34,961 nt of DNA from Bacteroidales bacterium (GTDB lineage: Bacteria > Bacteroidota > Bacteroidia > Bacteroidales > UBA3824), in the NCBI GenBank assembly GCA_017964465.1, contig JAGCRY010000032.1:1-34961 (forward strand). Reading direction: 5' to 3'. Both the position numbers and the translations under genes were made by a program. Positions 32,411 to 34,961 of the stretch are shown in pieces. How positions within the stretch are numbered: position 1 is the first letter of the stretch; each line of letters starts with the position of its first letter. The notes beneath the pieces were generated by a model. That model did no database searches. It was not told the DNA's origin and worked only from the letters and a program-made list of their open reading frames with translations.

Positions 32411-32909
32411 ACTCAATTTGAAAATCTCCAAATTTGAGAGCCTTGCCTTTTTTGGCTTTGTCGGGCGTGCCGTCGTAGTGAATTTCCTCGACGAGAACGA
32501 AATCACCTTTCTTGTAATGGAAGGTGTAGGATGTGAGGATTTCGGCGTCAAAGTCCTCCGGGTCATAAAGTTCGATTTTCAGGTCGCCATTTTCGGTGAT
32601 TTCCATCAAAAATTCGGGCGTGTAGTTCATCTTGTCAAAGGCACGGAAAGCGTTGCCGTATTCTTTGAAAAGTTGCCATTTTTCGTCGCCGTTGTCCCAA
32701 TAGATTGCGGCAACAGGCTTTTGGTCAGGACGCGCCACAACAATCATGTCGGCTCTGCCGTCGCCGTTGAGGTCGCCTGTCGCGCTGCCTACGTACTCCC
32801 AGCCCTCGGGTATCATCTCGTCGGATATGTCGCCTGTCCGCGCAAACTGGCTTGGCGTCACGGCTGTCAATGCTGTAATCAGTGAAAAAATCGCTAAAAA
32901 TTTTGTCAT
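32409..32909 (-). CDS. Small exported protein with one FG-GAP/VCBS-like repeat
   Basis: A 166-residue protein with an N-terminal signal peptide (FLAIFSLITALTAVTPS). The segment 'GSATGDLNGDGRADMIVVAR' is a typical calcium-binding FG-GAP/VCBS or dockerin-like loop (DLNGDGRAD). The remainder reads as a small beta domain (AAIYWDNGDEKWQLF, 'LMEITENGDLKIELYD', 'YTFHYKKGDFVLVEEIHY'). It is probably periplasmic or surface; function unknown. A -7 box TATATTTG (32956-32949, minus strand) lies 40 nt upstream, but no good -33 TTTG accompanies it. It ends at the shared terminator. Confidence 0.72.
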   Translation of the reverse strand: MTKFLAIFSLITALTAVTPSQFARTGDISDEMIPEGWEYVGSATGDLNGDGRADMIVVARPDQKPVAAIYWDNGDEKWQLFKEYGNAFRAFDKMNYTPEFLMEITENGDLKIELYDPEDFDAEILTSYTFHYKKGDFVLVEEIHYDGTPDKAKKGKALKFGDFQIE

Positions 32910-33008
32910 AATGTTTTGGTTTTTTGTTTTCTATCTTGTTCTCTTTTGCAAATATAACGCCGTCATTTGAAAAAAGTTTCACTTTTTGAAAAAAAAGTTT
33001 TATTTTTA

Positions 33009-33039
33009 TTTGGTAGTTAAAATTTTGTTTGTATATTTG
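33009..33039 (+). promoter_or_regulatory. Promoter of the 55-residue membrane protein
   Basis: TTTG (33009-33012) and TATATTTG (33032-33039) are 19 nt apart, 49 nt before ATG 33089. Confidence 0.65.
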
Positions 33040-33088
33040 GCTCAAAATACAGCTAACATTTGTTTAACACATCAAAAACTACAACATT

Positions 33089-33256
33089 ATGAAATTGACA
33101 GCACCCACCAACGCAGTCTGGGGCGTTGCAGTAGGCCTCGGCGTACTCGGCATTCTTGGTAAATTTGCCATCGCAGCCCTCGCACCTTACGCATTCTGGC
33201 TTGTTTTCGCAGGATTTGCAGTATTGGCGATTGCTTGCCTCCTCAAAGGCTTGTAG
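33089..33256 (+). CDS. Small two-segment membrane protein (55 residues)
   Basis: A short gene with its own consensus promoter upstream and a clear rho-independent terminator downstream, which makes translation likely. It begins MKLTAPTNAVWGVAVG and has two hydrophobic segments: about residues 10-24 (glycine-rich, GVAVGLGVLGILG) and 26-52 (with APYAFWLVFAGFAVLAIACLL), ending KGL. The codons look normal for this genome. Function unknown; as a single-gene unit directly before the symporter it may be a small regulator or membrane-stress peptide, but nothing in the sequence decides this. Confidence 0.65.
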   Translation: MKLTAPTNAVWGVAVGLGVLGILGKFAIAALAPYAFWLVFAGFAVLAIACLLKGL

Positions 33257-33289
33257 GAAGACAATCTAAGTCAGCAATTCTTTGACAAT

Positions 33290-33328
33290 TAACGGCGATT
33301 GGCAACAGTCGCTGTTAGTTGTTTTTTT
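33290..33328 (+). terminator. Rho-independent terminator of the small membrane protein
   Basis: Nine-bp stem TAACGGCGA (33290-33298) pairs with TCGCTGTTA (33309-33317), with one G-T pair and a 10-nt loop. A seven-T tract follows at 33322-33328. Confidence 0.82.
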
Positions 33329-33386
33329 GTGTCAAATTCATAAATAAATCAACAAATCAACAATTCAACAATTCAACAAATCTCAA

Positions 33387-34961
33387 ATGGTAAACCTAAC
33401 TATCGCCGACATCGTGATTATTTCGGCGTTTTTCTTGATAATAATTGTAATTGCAAAGATTGCCACGAGCCGTGCAAAAGGCGGCGTGGTTGACTATTTT
33501 TTGGGCGGCAGGGCTATGCCGTGGTGGTTGCTCGGAGTGAGTATGGTGGCGTGTACTTTTAGCGCCGACACTCCAAACCTCGTTACAGGTATGGTGCGCG
33601 AGAGCGGTGTCGCCAAAAACTGGGCGTGGTGGGCGTTCCTCATCACGGGCATGGCGACGGTGTTCATTTTTGCAAAATTGTGGCGCAGGACGGGCATCGT
33701 TACCGATTTGGAATTTTATGAAAAACGCTATTCCGGCAAGGCTGCAAGTTTCTTGCGCGGGTTCAGGGCGGTTTATCTGGGATTTTTTTTCAATATTTTG
33801 ATTCTTGGGTCTGTCACGCTTGCCGCCATCAAAATCGGCGCGGTGATGTTTGGCATCAGTCCGCTTTATACGGTTTTGGGCGGGTCGTTGATGGCTGTGA
33901 TTTACACTACGTTAGGCGGTTTCAGGGGCGTCGTTTGGGCTGACTTTTTCCAATATATTGTGGCGATGGCGGGCGCGATTGTGGCGGCTGTGGTGGCTTT
34001 GCAACAGCCCGAAGTCGGCGGTCTGAGCGGTCTGGTCAGCAACCCTGAGATTCAGGACAAATTGGATTTTATTCCCGATTTGACCAATCCGTCGGTCTTT
34101 GTGCCGATGCTGATTATTCCGATTGCGGTTCAATGGTGGTCGGTGTGGTATCCGGGTGCGGAGCCGGGCGGCGGCGGTTATATGTGTCAAAAAATGTTGT
34201 CCGCCAAAAACGAAAAACACGCCGTTGCAGCCAATCTGTTTTTCAATTTTGCGCATTATGCGCTGCGTCCGTGGCCCTGGATTATTGTGGCGTTGGCGTC
34301 GTTGGTGATTTTTAAGCCTGATGCTCCCGACGTTCAGGCAGCCGCCGCGCAGGAACTCCAAAAGCCCGAAATTGCGCCGTTATACGCGAAAGTTTTGCAG
34401 GATTTCAATACTACCGAAGTCCCCGCCGATGTGCGCGAAAACATCGTAAAATTGCACTTTCAGAAGGAGGGTTTGACCACCATTCACGAGGCGTTCCCAA
34501 ATGCTGATGCGCGTTATCTTAAAAATGATGCCGCCTATCCGATTATGGTTACAAAAACCGGCAGTGGCTGGCTTGGATTGATAATTGCCTCATTGATAGC
34601 GGCTTATATGAGCACGATTGCAACTCATTTGAATTGGGGCGCGTCGTATTTGGTGAACGATTTTTATAAGAGATTTGTTGAGCCGGGCGCATCCGATAAG
34701 AAATTGACCCGCGTGGCGTATTTGTGCACGGTTGTATTGGCGGTTTGCGGCGGTTTGGTGTCGTTGACTGTAATGGACAATGCAACGCAAGCGTTTGATA
34801 TACTGTTGCTTAGCGGCGCGGGAACTGGCGCGGTGTATCTGTTGAGGTGGTTTTGGTGGAGGATTAATGCAATCACCGAAATCGTGGCGATGGCGGCGGC
34901 TTTCGTGATGTCGTTGGTGATGGTTTTTGTGGTGCCGGACGGCTGTATGGCTACTGAGGTA
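33387..34961 (+). CDS. Sodium:solute symporter (SSS family), truncated by window end
   Basis: An open frame from ATG 33387 to the last base (525 codons, no stop) encoding a polytopic sodium:solute symporter. N-terminal hallmarks are 'VVDYFLGGRAMPWWLLG' and the TM1 break region 'ACTFSADTPNLVTGMV'. Further membrane segments follow, with 'YTTLGGFRGVVWADFFQ' in the middle (about residues 173-189), as in the sugar/solute:sodium branch. A soluble insertion of about 80 residues rich in charged residues lies at roughly 315-395. The substrate is unknown. Upstream is a G-poor leader of CAACAATT-like repeats, common before Bacteroidota genes. The C-terminus lies outside the window. Confidence 0.88.
   Translation, partial: MVNLTIADIVIISAFFLIIIVIAKIATSRAKGGVVDYFLGGRAMPWWLLGVSMVACTFSADTPNLVTGMVRESGVAKNWAWWAFLITGMATVFIFAKLWRRTGIVTDLEFYEKRYSGKAASFLRGFRAVYLGFFFNILILGSVTLAAIKIGAVMFGISPLYTVLGGSLMAVIYTTLGGFRGVVWADFFQYIVAMAGAIVAAVVALQQPEVGGLSGLVSNPEIQDKLDFIPDLTNPSVFVPMLIIPIAVQWWSVWYPGAEPGGGGYMCQKMLSAKNEKHAVAANLFFNFAHYALRPWPWIIVALASLVIFKPDAPDVQAAAAQELQKPEIAPLYAKVLQDFNTTEVPADVRENIVKLHFQKEGLTTIHEAFPNADARYLKNDAAYPIMVTKTGSGWLGLIIASLIAAYMSTIATHLNWGASYLVNDFYKRFVEPGASDKKLTRVAYLCTVVLAVCGGLVSLTVMDNATQAFDILLLSGAGTGAVYLLRWFWWRINAITEIVAMAAAFVMSLVMVFVVPDGCMATEV

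Overview
The window reads as a chromosome segment of a member of the Bacteroidota, most likely order Bacteroidales. The evidence is a set of promoters of the Bacteroides type (TTTG, about 19-20 nt, TAnnTTTG), the absence of Shine-Dalgarno sites, a long TamB-like protein, a surface protein with a type IX secretion C-terminal domain, GH51 and GH3 glycosidases and a GSCFA protein. The species cannot be named from sequence alone.

Layout. Positions 63-5223 hold a small secreted protein and a TamB-like envelope protein. Positions 5227-17598 form a compact accessory island. In order it carries a RelE/ParE-type toxin-antitoxin pair (minus strand), a TIR-STAND NTPase-FGE/C-type-lectin gene broken by one in-frame stop, a second paralogous toxin-antitoxin pair, a 22-bp palindromic tandem repeat with a gene remnant, a two-TM SLATT-like protein, a Fic protein, an intact TIR-STAND-TPR-like-FGE protein, and a complete diversity-generating retroelement (DGR). 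The DGR consists of an HRDC accessory gene, a reverse transcriptase and a template repeat. Positions 17723-32107 return to ordinary Bacteroidales genes: GH51 arabinofuranosidase, Rpn-like nuclease, SBF transporter, flavin-reductase-like protein, GH3 glucosidase, thioredoxin-like lipoprotein, GSCFA protein, a type IX secreted surface protein and an OmpA-like protein. A tRNA-Leu(GAG), a small secreted protein, an unlisted 55-residue membrane protein and a truncated sodium:solute symporter close the window.

How it works together. The main result is the DGR. The template repeat (17352-17473) and the 3' end of the 1227-residue TIR-STAND protein (15665-15786) align without gaps and differ at 18 positions. 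Seventeen of these lie in the core and every one is at a template adenine, the signature of adenine-specific retrohoming mutagenesis. The diversified part is the C-terminal lectin-like FGE fold. The rest of the protein is a TIR domain (candidate NAD-consuming effector) and a STAND switch NTPase. I infer an NLR-like prokaryotic immune or conflict receptor whose ligand-binding tip is rewritten by reverse transcription. The upstream paralogue has the same architecture and a C-terminus full of NNC codons that looks like a variable region from a different template, but no matching template is present here. SLATT, Fic and toxin-antitoxin genes in the same block support a defence or conflict role. 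That role is inferred from families and context, not shown by sequence.
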